A stretch of 64,000 bases of DNA from Nocardioides sp. Root140 (GTDB lineage Bacteria; Actinomycetota; Actinomycetes; Propionibacteriales; Nocardioidaceae), in assembly GCF_001426745.1 (NCBI RefSeq), contig NZ_LMFI01000010.1, positions 1,350,652 through 1,414,651 of the forward strand, read 5' to 3'. Below are positions 50,621 through 59,031 of this stretch, piece by piece. Each line of letters opens with the position of its first letter. Position 1 is the first letter of the stretch. The notes beneath the pieces were generated by a model. The model was not told where the DNA came from, did no database searches, and worked only from the letters and a program-made list of their open reading frames with translations. The position numbers were made by a program, and so were the translations under genes.

Positions 50621-50761
50621 GCCCAGCACCATAGACCGGATCACCCTCGAGATGCAGGCCGCGACCTCACCACGTCGGGCCGGCGATTCGCGATGAGTCC
50701 GGCTGTCATCACCGGTCTGTCCACACGCTGCCCGTTGCATCCGCTGACTGAAGGAGTCGCC

Positions 50762-51400
50762 ATGCCTCGCACCAGGGTCCACAACCTGAACATCTCCCTC
50801 GACGGCTATTCCGCCGGCGACCACGTGAAACTCGACGCCCCGATCGGTGGCGCGGAACAGCTCTTCTCGCGCTTCGACGGCAGGGCCATCCACGGCGTCG
50901 ACCAGGTGGACTCGCCCTTCACCTTCGACCATGCCCTGACCAGCACGTGGGGTCAGGGCGTCGGCGCCGAGATCATGGGGCGACGCAAGTTCGGCCCGCA
51001 GGTCGGCGAGTGGCCCGATGACGGGTGGCGGGGTTGGTGGGGCGATGAGCCGCCGTTCCGGACACCGGTGTTCGTCCTGACCCATCATCCCCACCCGACG
51101 ATCGACTTCCCCAACGGGACGAGCTTCCGTTTCGTGGACGGTACGCCGGAGGAGGTGCTTCACCTGGCCCAGGAGGCCGCCGGCGGTGGCGACGTCCGCA
51201 TCGGTGGTGGGCCCTCGACCGTCCGGCAGTTCCTCCAGGCGGGGCTGATCGACTTCATGCACCTGGTGATCGTGCCGATCACCCTCGGCAAGGGTGTGTC
51301 GATCTGGGAGGGGACGAGCGGCATCGAGGATGCCTTCACGGTCGAGTCGATCACCTCTCCCAGTGGGCTGGTCCACCAGTTCTGGAACCTGCGTCGTTGA
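50762..51400 (+). CDS. Dihydrofolate reductase-like (RibD C-terminal domain) protein
   Basis: A 212-aa protein of the DHFR/RibD_C superfamily: RTRVHNLNISLDGYSAGDHV, GAEIMGRRKFGPQVGEWPDD, TPVFVLTHHPHPTIDFPNGT, and the nucleotide-loop region GGDVRIGGGPSTVRQFLQAG. It probably binds NADPH; no specific reaction is known. The ATG at 50762 follows a GAAGGAG site. Distantly related to the protein at 5184-5750. Stands alone. Confidence 0.82.
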   Translation: MPRTRVHNLNISLDGYSAGDHVKLDAPIGGAEQLFSRFDGRAIHGVDQVDSPFTFDHALTSTWGQGVGAEIMGRRKFGPQVGEWPDDGWRGWWGDEPPFRTPVFVLTHHPHPTIDFPNGTSFRFVDGTPEEVLHLAQEAAGGGDVRIGGGPSTVRQFLQAGLIDFMHLVIVPITLGKGVSIWEGTSGIEDAFTVESITSPSGLVHQFWNLRR

Positions 51401-51529
51401 CCCGTTCGGGCAACTCGAGCATTTCCGGGTCGCCCCGGTACTCCCGCGGAGAGCGCCGACTCCTTGTGGGTATTGACCGTGCGACGCACGCGAAGGATGC
51501 GCGCCGGTCCGATCCGGAGCGAGGAACCC

Positions 51530-53677
51530 ATGACTCACACGCCTGACCACGACTCGGCGTACGACGCGATCCAGTGCATCGTCCCGCCGTACATGCTCGA
51601 ACAGCTCGCCCGCAACGGCACCGACGCGCAGCGGGCCTGGGCCCGCGAGGCTCTGGCGGTGACCGCACGGGCCAGGGAGCTGCGTTCGACCCGCGGCCTC
51701 CGAGGCACCGCCCGACGCACCAGGGAGGCGCGCGCGGAGCTTGCCGCGGCCGCACCCATCCGCAAACACCGCTTGATCCACGATGCCGGCCACGACACCG
51801 ACCTGCCCGGCCAGCTGGTCCGCAAGGAGGGTGACGCGGCCACCGGCGACGTCGACGTGGACCGCATCTATGACGGGCTGGGCGCGACGTGGGACCTCTA
51901 CTTCGACCTGTTCGGTCGCAACTCCTACGACGACGACGGCGCCAGCCTCATCGGCACCGCCCACTACGACAACAACTTCGGCAACGCCTTCTGGGACGGC
52001 GAGCAGATGGTGTTCGGCGACGGCGACGGGCTGCTCTTCGTCTCCATGACCGCCGCCGTCGACGTGATGGCCCACGAGCTCAGCCACGCGGTCACCGAGC
52101 ACGAGTCCGACCTGGAGTACGAGAACCAGTCCGGCGCCCTCAACGAGCACCTCTCCGACGTGTTCGGCTCGCTGGTCAAGCAGCGGCTGGCCGGCGACAC
52201 CGCGGCCACCGCCGACTGGCTGATCGGCGAGGGCCTCCTCGGGCCCACGATCAACGGGGTCGCCCTGCGGTCGATGATCGCGCCCGGCACGGCGTACGAC
52301 GACCCGGTGCTGGGCACCGACCCGCAGCCGGCCCACATGGACGACTTCGTGGTCACCACCAGCGACAACGGTGGCGTGCACATCAACTCCGGCATCCCGA
52401 ACCGCGCGTTCGCCCTCTTCGCGCAGGCACTCGGCGGCAACGCGTGGGACCAGGCCGGCCGGGTCTGGTACGCCACCGCGACCGACGACGCCCTCGACTC
52501 GAACGCCCGCTTCGACCGTTTCGCCGCCCTCACCGCCGACCACGCGTTCGCGCTGTTCGGCCACGACGTGGCTGCCGCGTGCGTCACGGCGTGGGCGACG
52601 GTAGGGATCGGCGTGCCGTGGAACCGGCACGTGGACCGCACGGCGCAGCACCGCGCGGCGGGTTCGTCCTCGACCCCCGCGGGCGTGGTGGTGACCGGGC
52701 TGAAGACCCAGAACGTCGCCTTCCGCGACGACGACGGGCACCTGCACGAGCTCTGGCGCGACGCCGCCGCCGGCACCGGGACGTCCGACCTGACCGCCCT
52801 CGCCGGTGCCCGCGACGCCACCGGTGAACCGCGGGCGTACGTCGACCAGGGCCGCAGCACGGTGATCCTGCCGTTCCGCGCGAACAACGCCTCTGTCCGT
52901 TCCCTCTACTGGTCCACCGGCGCGGTCGGTCAGGACGACCTGTCCGGCACCGCCGGGTCTCCGTCCGCGGCGGGGAACCCGATCGGCTACCACCACGCCG
53001 AGTCCGACACCCACCACGTGGTCTACCGCGGTGGAGACGGGCACCTCCACGAGCTGTTCTGGGTCGGGGTGGCGCCGGTGAACTACGGCGGCAACCTGAC
53101 CGGCACGATCGGCGCGCCGAAAGCGGCCGGCGACCCGGCGCCGTACGTCACACCGGACGGCACCAACATCGTCGTCTACCGGGCCGTCGACGGCCGGATC
53201 CTCAGCGTCTACTGGAAGGACGGTCCGAGCGGTCTCGACGACCTGTCCGGCACCGCGGGGACGCCGAAGGCCGCGAGTGACCCGGTGGCCTACTACGTGC
53301 CGCAGACCGACACCCACCAGGTCGTCTATCGGGGCGTCGACGGACACGTGTACGAGCTCTACTGGGTCGGTGCCGCGCCCGTGTCGGGCTGGAACGTGAC
53401 CGCGTCGGCGGGGGCGCCGCTCGCCACCGGCCGACCGACCACCGTCCACTGGGGCGCCCGGAACGTGAAGAGCGTCGTCTACCGCCGCTCCGACGGCCAC
53501 CTGCATGAAGTGTGGTGGACCCCGGGCCAGGCGCCCGGCCACGGCGACGTCACGGCCAACTCCGCGGCCCCGCCCTCGGCATCGGACCCGTTCATGTTCA
53601 TCGACGACGTCGCCGGCTCGGGCCACCTGGTCTTCCGCTCAGGTGACTCCCACGTCCACGAGATCTCCTGGAGGTAG
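51530..53677 (+). CDS. Protealysin-type M4 metalloprotease fused to a seven-repeat beta-propeller
   Basis: A 715-aa protein. Residues about 1-50 contain AIQCIVPPYMLEQLARNG, the short propeptide motif of protealysin-like enzymes; no signal peptide precedes it. The M4 domain (about 80-365) has the zinc site VMAHELSHAVTEH, the third ligand in GALNEHLSDVFGSL and the catalytic-His region GGVHINSGIPNRAFALFAQA. The last about 330 residues carry seven repeats of DGHLHELxW type (HLHELW, VRSLYW, HLHELFW, RILSVYW, HVYELYW, HLHEVWW, HVHEISW), about 45 residues apart, as in seven-bladed PLL-like lectin propellers. GAGGAA precedes the ATG at 51530. Export may need a non-Sec route. An adjacent emfourin-type inhibitor gene was not seen. 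Confidence 0.85.
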   Translation: MTHTPDHDSAYDAIQCIVPPYMLEQLARNGTDAQRAWAREALAVTARARELRSTRGLRGTARRTREARAELAAAAPIRKHRLIHDAGHDTDLPGQLVRKEGDAATGDVDVDRIYDGLGATWDLYFDLFGRNSYDDDGASLIGTAHYDNNFGNAFWDGEQMVFGDGDGLLFVSMTAAVDVMAHELSHAVTEHESDLEYENQSGALNEHLSDVFGSLVKQRLAGDTAATADWLIGEGLLGPTINGVALRSMIAPGTAYDDPVLGTDPQPAHMDDFVVTTSDNGGVHINSGIPNRAFALFAQALGGNAWDQAGRVWYATATDDALDSNARFDRFAALTADHAFALFGHDVAAACVTAWATVGIGVPWNRHVDRTAQHRAAGSSSTPAGVVVTGLKTQNVAFRDDDGHLHELWRDAAAGTGTSDLTALAGARDATGEPRAYVDQGRSTVILPFRANNASVRSLYWSTGAVGQDDLSGTAGSPSAAGNPIGYHHAESDTHHVVYRGGDGHLHELFWVGVAPVNYGGNLTGTIGAPKAAGDPAPYVTPDGTNIVVYRAVDGRILSVYWKDGPSGLDDLSGTAGTPKAASDPVAYYVPQTDTHQVVYRGVDGHVYELYWVGAAPVSGWNVTASAGAPLATGRPTTVHWGARNVKSVVYRRSDGHLHEVWWTPGQAPGHGDVTANSAAPPSASDPFMFIDDVAGSGHLVFRSGDSHVHEISWR

Positions 53678-53803
53678 GCGCCCTTCCGCCGTACGGCCCC
53701 TCCCTTCCAAGGTATAGCGAAGTGGGGGGCTTGCGGCAAGGCCCCGGTGGTGCCGCACACTGTCCGCTCGGCGCCCACGGTGGTCGCCGAGGAGGGGGCA
53801 GGA

Positions 53804-55360
53804 ATGACTGACGTGATCGTGGCCGGCGGCGGCCCGACGGGCATGATGCTGGGCGCCGAGCTCACCTTGGCGGGCGTCGACGTGACGGTCGTGGAGCGCA
53901 GGCCGAGCGCCGAGCTGGTGGGCTCGCGGGCCGGCGGGTTCCATGCGCGGACGATCGAGGTCCTCGACCAACGCGGCATCGCGGGTCGATTCCTGGAAGC
54001 CGGCAAGACCTATCAAGGTGCTGCGGCCGGCAGCGCGATGTTCGACGTCAGCGACTTCCCGACCCGCCACCCCTACACGTTGGGGCTGTGGCAGAACCAC
54101 ATCGAGCGCATCCTCGCCGAGTGGGTCGACGAGCTCGGGGTCAAGGTCGAGCGGGGTCGCCAGGTCACCGGCTTCGTCCAGGACGCCGACGGGGTGGACG
54201 TGCGGCTGGCCGACGGCGCGACCGTGCGGGCGTCGTACCTCGTCGGGGCCGACGGTGGGCGCAGCGTGGTCCGCAAGGCCGCGGGCATCGACTTCCCCGG
54301 CTCGGAGGCCACGCAGACCAAGCTGATCGCCGAGGTCGAGGTCGGCGAGCAACCGCCGGTCGGCGTACGCACGGACGAGAGCGGCATCCACGGGCTCCAG
54401 GTGATGGAGGACGGGCGCACCTTCCGGGTGATCACCACCGAGCACCAGATGGGGCCCGCCACGGAGCCGACCCTGGACGACCTGAGGGCCGCGCTGCACC
54501 GAGTCTTCGGCACCGACTTCGGCGTGCACAGCCCGACCTGGATCTCGCGGTTCTCCGACGCCACGCGCCAGGCGGCGTCGTACCGCGAGGGGCGGGTGCT
54601 GCTGGCCGGGGACGCCGCGCACATCCACTATCCCGCAGGCGGGCAGGGCATCGGCCTCGGCGTCCAGGATGCCGTGAACCTCGGCTGGAAGCTCGCCCAG
54701 GTGGTCAAGGGCGTCTCGCCGGAGAGCCTGCTCGACACCTACCGGGCCGAGCGGCACCCGGCGACCGCCCGTGCGCTGAAGCAGACCATGGTGATGGGAC
54801 TCCTCCAGCAGCAGGACGCGCGCCACGTCGCGGTGAACGACCTGATGGACGAGTTCGTGGCGATGGACGAACCGCGCCGGCACGTCGCCGGACTGCTCTC
54901 CGGTCTCGACGTCCACTACGACCTCGGGGACGGGCACCCGCTGCTCGGTCGGCGGATGCCCGACCTCGACCTCGAGACTCCCGACGGACCGGTCCGGGTC
55001 TTCGAGCTGCTGCACGCCGCCCGGCCGGTGCTCCTCGACCTCGGGACCCCGGGCGGCGTCGACCTCGGTCCCTGGGCCGACCGTGTGCGCCTGGTCGTTG
55101 CCGAGAGCAGCGGCCCGTGGGAGCTGCCGGTGATCGGTGAGGTGACGCCGCCGAGCGGTGTGCTGATCCGGCCGGACGGCCACGTTGCTTGGGTGGGTGG
55201 CGGGATGGGGGCCGCGGGTGGCGGGATGGAGGCCGTGGGTGGCGGGACGGAGGCCGTGGGTGGCGGGACGGAGGCCGTGGGTGGCGGGACGGAGGCCGTG
55301 GGTGGCGGGACGGACGCGGGTCTGCACGACTCACTGACGCGGTGGTGCGGTCCGGCCTGA
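53804..55360 (+). CDS. FAD-dependent aromatic monooxygenase (rifampicin-monooxygenase-like)
   Basis: A 518-aa class A flavoprotein monooxygenase: Rossmann motif VIVAGGGPTGMMLGAELTLA, GSRAGGFHARTIEVLDQRGI, DG motif YLVGADGGRSVVRKAAGIDF, and GD motif VLLAGDAAHIHYPAGGQGIG. A thioredoxin-like C-terminal domain (RPVLLDLGTPGGVDL) is followed by ILRPDGHVAW-type sequence. It hydroxylates an aromatic substrate with NAD(P)H; rifampicin monooxygenases have the same layout. The C-terminus is extended by six 7-residue repeats rich in Gly (VGGGTEA) from a 21-bp minisatellite, which can vary in copy number without disturbing the catalytic domains. Confidence 0.85.
   Translation: MTDVIVAGGGPTGMMLGAELTLAGVDVTVVERRPSAELVGSRAGGFHARTIEVLDQRGIAGRFLEAGKTYQGAAAGSAMFDVSDFPTRHPYTLGLWQNHIERILAEWVDELGVKVERGRQVTGFVQDADGVDVRLADGATVRASYLVGADGGRSVVRKAAGIDFPGSEATQTKLIAEVEVGEQPPVGVRTDESGIHGLQVMEDGRTFRVITTEHQMGPATEPTLDDLRAALHRVFGTDFGVHSPTWISRFSDATRQAASYREGRVLLAGDAAHIHYPAGGQGIGLGVQDAVNLGWKLAQVVKGVSPESLLDTYRAERHPATARALKQTMVMGLLQQQDARHVAVNDLMDEFVAMDEPRRHVAGLLSGLDVHYDLGDGHPLLGRRMPDLDLETPDGPVRVFELLHAARPVLLDLGTPGGVDLGPWADRVRLVVAESSGPWELPVIGEVTPPSGVLIRPDGHVAWVGGGMGAAGGGMEAVGGGTEAVGGGTEAVGGGTEAVGGGTDAGLHDSLTRWCGPA
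55193..55318 (+). repeat. Six tandem 21-bp units inside the monooxygenase C-terminus
   Basis: Six in-frame copies of a 21-bp unit (consensus GTGGGTGGCGGGACGGAGGC plus one C) run without gaps from 55193 to 55318. The first two units carry point differences, units 3-5 are identical, and the last diverges in its final bases. Each unit encodes VGGGTEA or a close variant. Identity of the central units suggests recent slippage expansion; the unit length is a multiple of three, so the frame is preserved. Confidence 0.9.
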
Positions 55361-55491
55361 CGTGTCGCAGGGTGCTGCGGCGCAGCGGCGCCCGACCGAG
55401 CTGCCGGGCGCGTGAGACCCCGCTCGTTCCCATCGCTGTGTCAGCCTGTAGCGGACCACCCACACGCCCCCAAGGCAATGAGGTTGCTTCC

Positions 55492-56160
55492 ATGTCGGAC
55501 TCACTCACCAGTGCTGCAGAAGAGCTGATCGCGCGCGGGGTCACCCTCGGCGGGCCCCGCAAGAGCTTCGCCCATGCCGGGCGCAAGCAGCTGATGACCC
55601 TGCTCCACCACGGCCTGAACCCCGATTCCAAGGTGCTCGACATCGGCTGCGGTTCACTGCGCGCCGGCCACTGGCTGGTCCGGCTCCTGGACCCCGGCTG
55701 CTACTACGGCATCGAGCCCAACCGCGAGATGCTCGAGGCAGGGGTCGACGTACTCCTCGGTCCCGAGATGGTCGCTGCCAAGCGGCCGACCTTCTCGCAC
55801 CGCGACGACTTCTCGATGGCGCACTTCAACGAGACATTCGACTTCTATGTCGCGCGCTCGATCTGGAGCCACGCGTCGAAGCCCCAGATCGAGGTGATGC
55901 TCGACGGCTTCGTGGCCACGTCGGCGCCGAACGCGACGTTCATGGCGTCGTACTACCCGGCCTCTGCCGAGCGCCCCGACTACGACGGCGACGAGTGGTT
56001 GGGGCGGAGCCACGAGTCGGACGAGTCCGGCACCATCGCCCACGACTTCGGATGGATCACCAAGGCGTGCGAGGCGCGCGGCCTGGTGGCAGGCGAGGCG
56101 CGGAACCCGGCCCTGAACTTCGGAGCCCAGACCTGGCTCAGGGTCCGGCACGCTCGCTGA
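55492..56160 (+). CDS. Class I SAM-dependent methyltransferase
   Basis: A 222-aa methyltransferase: SAM-binding motif I is VLDIGCGSLRAGHWLVRLLD, with acidic YGIEPNREMLEAGVDVL after it, and FDFYVARSIWSHASKPQIEV as the later core strands. The substrate is not evident. The ATG at 55492 gives the full N-terminal helix. The 131-bp gap after the monooxygenase suggests it may have its own promoter. Confidence 0.85.
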   Translation: MSDSLTSAAEELIARGVTLGGPRKSFAHAGRKQLMTLLHHGLNPDSKVLDIGCGSLRAGHWLVRLLDPGCYYGIEPNREMLEAGVDVLLGPEMVAAKRPTFSHRDDFSMAHFNETFDFYVARSIWSHASKPQIEVMLDGFVATSAPNATFMASYYPASAERPDYDGDEWLGRSHESDESGTIAHDFGWITKACEARGLVAGEARNPALNFGAQTWLRVRHAR

Positions 56161-56244
56161 GTCCGGGCGAGCCCTCATGATTCCGGGGTGACAGGGGGCG
56201 ATCCCTGATGCCGGCGCTCGACGGCGCCGACGAGGCTGGAACGC

Positions 56245-56712
56245 ATGAGAACTCGTCTCGGAATCTTCCTGTCCCTGTGGAGCTTCGGCTTCGCCTGCGT
56301 GCACGTCGCCTGGGCCTCCGGGTGGCGCGGCGGCCTCGACTCGCAGTTCGCGCCGATCAGCGAACGCCCGTGGTTCCTCGCCTACGACCTGCTCGCGGGC
56401 TTCCTGATGTACGGCGCCGCGGTCGTCGCCTGGATGCTGGCCCACGGAGGTCTCCCGAAACGTCTCACCCGCAGGCTCACCCTCCTGACGATGGTGGGCT
56501 CCGGTCTGGCCCTGGGACGCGGGGTGCCAGCGCTGGTGTGGGACGCCGCGGCCGGGGAGACCGGCTTCGTCAGCCTCGGTGCCGACATCTGGTTCACCCT
56601 GGCCGGGTTGACGGGTGTGGCCCTCGCGGTCGTCGTACGCCGGGAGGTCCCGCAGGCGTTCGCACGTGACCAGCAGCGCTCCTCGGCATCCCGGGGTGCG
56701 CCCGCGAACTGA
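56245..56712 (+). CDS. Four-helix membrane protein, DUF3995-like
   Basis: A 155-aa membrane protein with four hydrophobic segments: IFLSLWSFGFACVHVAWASG, WFLAYDLLAGFLMYGAAVVA, RLTLLTMVGSGLALGRGVPA and WFTLAGLTGVALAVVVRREV. The first helix with CVHVAWASGW and the later loop resemble DUF3995-type proteins, but the assignment is tentative. No function is known. The 290 bp between this gene and the next one are non-coding as far as can be supported. Confidence 0.6.
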   Translation: MRTRLGIFLSLWSFGFACVHVAWASGWRGGLDSQFAPISERPWFLAYDLLAGFLMYGAAVVAWMLAHGGLPKRLTRRLTLLTMVGSGLALGRGVPALVWDAAAGETGFVSLGADIWFTLAGLTGVALAVVVRREVPQAFARDQQRSSASRGAPAN

Positions 56713-56925
56713 CACGCGTCGGGCGGCTTGCCCTCAGCGACGTGCCTCGAACAGGTGACGAGTCGAGTGCGCGACGAACGGCTCGCGTCGCGGAGCCGGG
56801 CGTCGAGGGCGCGCAGGCGGTCGTCGTACGACGCGACGGAGAAGTCGGGCACCCACCACACGCACTTGCGCAACCGTTTTCACCGGGCACGACGACGAGG
56901 GTGATGAGTTCTCAGCGCCGGACCC

Positions 56926-56939
56926 GTCACACCTGTGAC
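56926..56939. promoter_or_regulatory. GTCACA-CC-TGTGAC palindrome upstream of an ECF sigma gene
   Basis: A perfect inverted repeat with 6-bp arms and a 2-bp spacer lies 63 bp before the start of the ECF-SnoaL sigma gene, within a 290-bp non-coding gap. It could be an operator for that gene. Half-site order (TCACA first) is the reverse of a classical CRP site, so CRP is not an obvious binder. Confidence 0.4.
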
Positions 56940-57002
56940 AGGGACACGACGAGGCAGAAGGATGCCGTGATGAGTGTGGACACGGGACTGAAGGAGATCG
57001 GC

Positions 57003-58001
57003 ATGGGCGAACCGGGCGGGACAGCTCTGGACGAGATCGACGAGCCGGCGTTCACGAGGCTGGCGGAACGGCACCGGCGAGAGCTGCACGTGCACTGCTA
57101 CCGGATGCTCGGTTCGTTCCAGGACGCCGAGGACACCGTGCAGGAGACGTTCCTCCGAGCCTGGCGACGCAGGGAGACGTTCGAGGGCCGGTCGACGTTA
57201 CGGGCGTGGCTCTACAAGATCGCCACCAACGCCTGCCTCGACCTCCTGGCCAAGCGCCGCCCGGCGGCCGCGACCGGCGGCGAGGTGCTGTGGCTCCAGC
57301 CCTACCCGGACCGGCTGCTCGACGAGCTGCGTGCGGACGACGCGGACGAGCCCGAGGTCGTCGCCGTCGCGCGAGAGACGATCGAGCTGGCCTACCTGGT
57401 CGCCGTACAGCACCTCACGCCGCGGCCGAGGGCCGTACTGATCCTGCGCGACGTGCTCGGCTGGCCGGCCAAGGACGTCGCGAAGCTCCTCGGCGACTCC
57501 GTCAACTCCGTGAACAGCGCGCTTCAGCGGGCCCGGGCCGGCATGCGGGCGCACCTTCCCGCCGACCGGCAGGACTGGACCGGGGGCGAGGAGGACACCG
57601 GGACGCGCGAGCTGGTGCGCCGCTTCACCGAGGCCAGCGTGGCCACCGACATCGAGGCGCTCACAGCCATGCTCCGCGACGACGTCCGCTGCTCGATGCC
57701 GCCCACCCCGGGCCTGTACGTCGGCCGCGACGCGGTGGTGAGCAACTGGGTCGAGGACGGGTTCGAGGGCATGACCGGCCTGCGCGGTGTGCCCACGTCC
57801 GTGAACCGCCAGCCGGCCGTGGCCTTCTACGAGTGGCGGGAATCGGAGGGCGCCTACCTGCCGCTGACGATCGACGTGCTGCGCATCACCGGCGGGGAGA
57901 TCACCGAGATCTTCACCTTCCACGACGACCAGTTCCCGCAGCTCGGGCTGGCGGAGCGGTTGCCGTCGGACGACGAACCGAACACCGGCGGGCTGTCATG
58001 A
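57003..58001 (+). CDS. ECF sigma factor with C-terminal SnoaL-like domain
   Basis: A 332-aa sigma factor. Region 2: FTRLAERHRRELHVHCYRML, AEDTVQETFLRAWRRRETFE, with STLRAWLYKIATNACLDLLA; region 4: HLTPRPRAVLILRDVLGWPA, KDVAKLLGDSVNSVNSALQR. From about residue 200 a SnoaL/NTF2-like domain follows (ELVRRFTEASVATDIEALTA, RDDVRCSMPPTPGLYVGRDA, GGEITEIFTFHDDQF), as in SigJ/SigG-type factors, where it modulates activity in place of an anti-sigma. The ATG at 57003 has AAGGAG 6 nt upstream; an ATG at 56970 is in frame. Its stop overlaps the DUF6069 start (ATGA). Confidence 0.88.
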   Translation: MGEPGGTALDEIDEPAFTRLAERHRRELHVHCYRMLGSFQDAEDTVQETFLRAWRRRETFEGRSTLRAWLYKIATNACLDLLAKRRPAAATGGEVLWLQPYPDRLLDELRADDADEPEVVAVARETIELAYLVAVQHLTPRPRAVLILRDVLGWPAKDVAKLLGDSVNSVNSALQRARAGMRAHLPADRQDWTGGEEDTGTRELVRRFTEASVATDIEALTAMLRDDVRCSMPPTPGLYVGRDAVVSNWVEDGFEGMTGLRGVPTSVNRQPAVAFYEWRESEGAYLPLTIDVLRITGGEITEIFTFHDDQFPQLGLAERLPSDDEPNTGGLS

Positions 58002-58453
58002 ACGGCGTGCAGGACCCTGGGCTCGACGCGGGGTTGCAGCCGGGACGGACTGACCGCACGAGAGGGCTCCGTCGGCTGGCCGGCACCGGACTCGTCGCCA
58101 CGCTGTTGGCGGTGGCGGCCACCACCCTGGCCGCCGCACTCGCCCGGGCCTTGGGCGTCGACTTCGAGATCCACGACGGTGGCGAGACGATCCCGTTGTC
58201 CGGGGTCGCCGCGGTGACCGGTGCGTTCTCGCTCGTGGGTGTGGTCATCGCGGCCGCTCTTCTGCGTGTGAGCGCGCGTCCCGCAGAGTCGTTCATGGGA
58301 ACCGCCGTGTCGCTGACCTTGGTCTCGATGGTCCCGCCGTTCCTCTCCGGGGGCTCGACCGGCACGATCGTCGCCCTCGTCGTCCTGCACCTCGTCGCGG
58401 CGACCGTGATGATCCCCGGTCTGGTGCGGGGGCTCCGCCCGCGCAACGTCTGA
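57998..58453 (+). CDS. DUF6069-type four-helix membrane protein, sigma-coupled copy
   Basis: A 151-aa membrane protein with four helices: LAGTGLVATLLAVAATTLAA, LSGVAAVTGAFSLVGVVIAA, FMGTAVSLTLVSMVPPFLSG and IVALVVLHLVAATVMIPGLV. GGETIPLSGV matches GGESIPILGF in the paralogue at 41516-41959. It overlaps the ECF-SnoaL sigma gene by 4 bp, so both are made together. That two DUF6069 genes in this window each sit beside an ECF sigma gene suggests a role in sensing or controlling sigma activity at the membrane, which is an inference. Confidence 0.75.
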   Translation: MNGVQDPGLDAGLQPGRTDRTRGLRRLAGTGLVATLLAVAATTLAAALARALGVDFEIHDGGETIPLSGVAAVTGAFSLVGVVIAAALLRVSARPAESFMGTAVSLTLVSMVPPFLSGGSTGTIVALVVLHLVAATVMIPGLVRGLRPRNV

Positions 58454-58479
58454 GGCCGCCGCCGGAGGGCCGGGACCGA

Positions 58480-58899
58480 TCAGCGGAGAGCGGCCTCGAG
58501 CAACGCCGACAGATGCGGATGGGCCAGGGCGAGCGCGGCCGTCTCGGCGTGGTTGAGCCACGCCAGGGCGTCGTGCTCGGTCGGGTCGGTGTTGGTCGGC
58601 TCCCCACTCCACGAGTCGATGACCCAGACGTCCATCCGGAAGTCATTGCCCTGGATGTGCGCCAACGGGTCCCCGGTGACCACGGCCTCGACGCCGAGCT
58701 CCTCAGCCAGTTCCCGGCGCAGCGCCTGCTGAGGCGTCTCGCCCTGCTCGACGTGACCGCCGGGCAGGTCCCAGCAATCGGGGTACCAACGACGCGCCGG
58801 GGTGCGGTGCACCAACAGGCCGCGACCCCCACGGCGTAGAAGCCCGCACACGATCCGATGGAGGTCGTCGTGGCTCGAGTCGGCAGCGTGGTTCGTCAC
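58480..58899 (-). CDS. NUDIX hydrolase
   Basis: A 139-aa NUDIX protein. The box GX5EX7REUXEEXGU is complete: [24 protein letters not shown]. It hydrolyses nucleoside diphosphates linked to another moiety; the MutT-like N-terminus ([20 protein letters not shown]) is unspecific. Convergent with the DUF6069 gene and divergent from clpP; the 132 bp before clpP contain three dyads that lie nearer to clpP. Confidence 0.88.
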   Translation of the reverse strand: MTNHAADSSHDDLHRIVCGLLRRGGRGLLVHRTPARRWYPDCWDLPGGHVEQGETPQQALRRELAEELGVEAVVTGDPLAHIQGNDFRMDVWVIDSWSGEPTNTDPTEHDALAWLNHAETAALALAHPHLSALLEAALR

Positions 58900-58946
58900 G
58901 CTGCCACGCTACCGATGGCCCGGGCGGTCATGGCTGCCGGATCGTG

Positions 58947-58989
58947 CCGCTCTCGGCGGATCCGCTGAGGGCAGATCCGCTGTGGGCGG
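58947..58989 (+). promoter_or_regulatory. Three tandem CYGC-TNNNG-GCRG dyads upstream of clpP
   Basis: CCGC-TCTCG-GCGG (58947-58959), CCGC-TGAGG-GCAG (58962-58974) and CCGC-TGTGG-GCGG (58977-58989) are spaced exactly 15 bp apart and end 42 bp before the clpP start. The first and third have perfect 4-bp arms. A fourth, longer copy lies in front of the adjacent ClgR-like regulator gene (60727-60745). They are close to the ClgR box consensus recalled from corynebacteria (CGCYNANRGCG), so they are the likely binding sites of that regulator. Confidence 0.72.
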
Positions 58990-59031
58990 CACGCCCTTCT
59001 GTCACCGTGTCGCCGGAGCCACGCTCGGAGC

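Noticed and set aside
49835..53626. A 1263-codon open frame on the minus strand
   Set aside because: Only its last 261 codons (49835-50620) form a real gene, the ABC binding lipoprotein. The rest is antisense to the M4 protease and the DHFR-like gene, is Val/Arg/Gly-rich and low in complexity, and results from the high GC content.
55193..55318. Possible CRISPR-like array
   Set aside because: The repeats are contiguous 21-bp units without spacers and lie in frame within a coding region.
53639..55327. Long minus-strand frame with RPATHGL repeats
   Set aside because: It is the reverse reading of the FAD monooxygenase gene and its 21-bp minisatellite; it has no family features, while the plus strand has complete FAD motifs.
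56720..56873. Minus-strand fragment beginning RKCVWWVPDFSVASYDDRLR
   Set aside because: It looks somewhat protein-like, but the frame then runs antisense through the DUF3995-like gene and no family or good ribosome binding site supports it. I treat the 56713-57002 gap as non-coding.
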